DNA from: Cytophagales bacterium
GTDB taxonomy: Bacteria > Bacteroidota > Bacteroidia > Cytophagales > Cyclobacteriaceae
Length of the DNA: 6,897 nucleotides
Direction: 5' to 3'
NCBI GenBank assembly: GCA_029262935.1
Contig: JAJCYK010000294.1
Location: forward strand, 1 to 6,897
Positions 6,345 to 6,897 of the stretch are shown one piece after another. Position 1 is the stretch's first letter. Every line of letters starts with the position of its first letter. The notes below the pieces were generated by a model. That model did no database searches and was not told where the DNA came from. It saw only the letters and a list, made by a program, of their open reading frames with translations. Made by a program: the position numbers and the translations under genes.

Positions 6345-6897
6345 CTATAATTTGGTAATCAATGAATAGTTGGCGGGAATTCTTATGCCATCAATGTTAA
6401 TAAAATTACTTTTCATTTGATATTCTCCTGCATTCAATCTTGCCTCAAAAACCACATTTGGTTGCCTAGGGTCTACCTTGGCTTCTATGGTGATTTCATC
6501 TAACTCTACTAAAGCTTCGGTAACTTCAATACCTTTTCCTTGGGGGAACCCATCTTGGAATGCAGTGAATTGAATCTCGTCTGATTCACCGTTGATCGGT
6601 ATTCCAGATTCCGGTGGGTAACGGCTTAATTGAAATTGATACTGACCCTCTTCTACTACATGTAATGTGTAGGATCCTTGGGGATGATGCTGATGTTCCC
6701 TAATCATGGTTTGATTCCATGGTAGCCCTTCAGTGGTATGCAGATCATGTATCGTTAACATCACCGAATCAGCGGGGCCGGAACCAACAGGTATTGCCGC
6801 GTATTTGAAGTCCGGCTCAATGCTTGTCCACCATTCGTTATAGAAATCTTGCATTTTTTTGACTTGGTCCGGGTGTTGGTCTGCCAAATTGGTCGTT
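6345..6897 (-). CDS. Sulfatase (S1 arylsulfatase type), C-terminal portion; 5' end beyond window
   Basis: The minus-strand frame is open to the right window edge and ends at TAG (6345-6347), giving about 184 C-terminal residues. The first codons read TTNLADQHPDQVKKM, matching the near-universal sulfatase ending in which a 'DP-x-E-x-x-NLA' phrase precedes a helix with a Trp-containing segment. The TTG at 6887 is the Leu of NLA and is not a start. The rest is a beta-sandwich-like tail seen in many Bacteroidota and Planctomycetes arylsulfatases, recognisable by a GSYTL strand and GQYQFQLSRYPPESG. The catalytic formylglycine motif (C-x-PSR) and any signal peptide lie outside the window, so activity, subfamily and export cannot be judged. 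Family knowledge: such enzymes remove sulfate esters from algal or host glycans. Its position next to L-sugar-acid catabolism supports a role in using a sulfated polysaccharide. Confidence 0.85.
   Translation of the reverse strand, partial: TTNLADQHPDQVKKMQDFYNEWWTSIEPDFKYAAIPVGSGPADSVMLTIHDLHTTEGLPWNQTMIREHQHHPQGSYTLHVVEEGQYQFQLSRYPPESGIPINGESDEIQFTAFQDGFPQGKGIEVTEALVELDEITIEAKVDPRQPNVVFEARLNAGEYQMKSNFINIDGIRIPANYSLITKL

Noticed and set aside
6885..6887. TTG as the start of a 180-residue minus-strand protein
   Set aside because: The frame continues to the window edge and the residues around it (TTNLADQHPD) are an internal sulfatase phrase.
1..6897. CRISPR array, tRNA, rRNA or a complete insertion sequence
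   Set aside because: No regularly spaced repeats, cloverleaf-like segments, rRNA-like stretches or transposase genes were recognised on either strand.

Overview
The window looks like accessory DNA from a member of the Bacteroidota, probably a marine or polysaccharide-degrading flavobacterium or cytophaga. The evidence is the AT-rich coding sequence, A/T-rich leaders that mostly lack Shine-Dalgarno sequences, and a sugar-acid catabolic cluster beside a sulfatase, as is usual in polysaccharide utilisation loci. This placement is inferred from style and gene content; there is no rRNA or other marker here.

Positions 1-1832 hold a tightly coupled two-gene unit whose genes overlap by ATGA. The first gene is cut by the window edge. 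It encodes leucine-rich repeats followed by a CHAT (caspase-like) protease domain. The second encodes an N-terminal SLOG-type Rossmann domain with a long helical C-terminal region. Both domain classes are known from prokaryotic conflict and immune systems, and this pair is the best candidate for an undescribed system in the window. A 356-base gap (1833-2188) follows, with no convincing gene but with a 9-base inverted repeat bracketing a short open stretch on the minus strand.

Positions 2189-6206 hold four genes on the plus strand: a phytanoyl-CoA dioxygenase-family Fe(II)/2-oxoglutarate oxygenase, a zinc-dependent sugar-acid dehydrogenase resembling E. coli LgoD, a tagaturonate reductase (UxaB) and an L-rhamnose/L-fucose-type mutarotase. 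The middle two enzymes form a logical relay: L-galactonate (or a related L-aldonate) to D-tagaturonate to D-altronate. The mutarotase would prepare an L-sugar such as L-galactose, L-fucose or L-rhamnose for entry. The substrate of the oxygenase is not evident. A conspicuous 8-base inverted repeat lies just before the UxaB start.

The right edge (6345-6897, minus strand) is the C-terminal end of an S1-type sulfatase converging on the mutarotase. Sulfatase plus L-sugar-acid catabolism suggests use of a sulfated algal polysaccharide rich in L-galactose or L-fucose, such as porphyran, agar or fucoidan. That substrate is a hypothesis.
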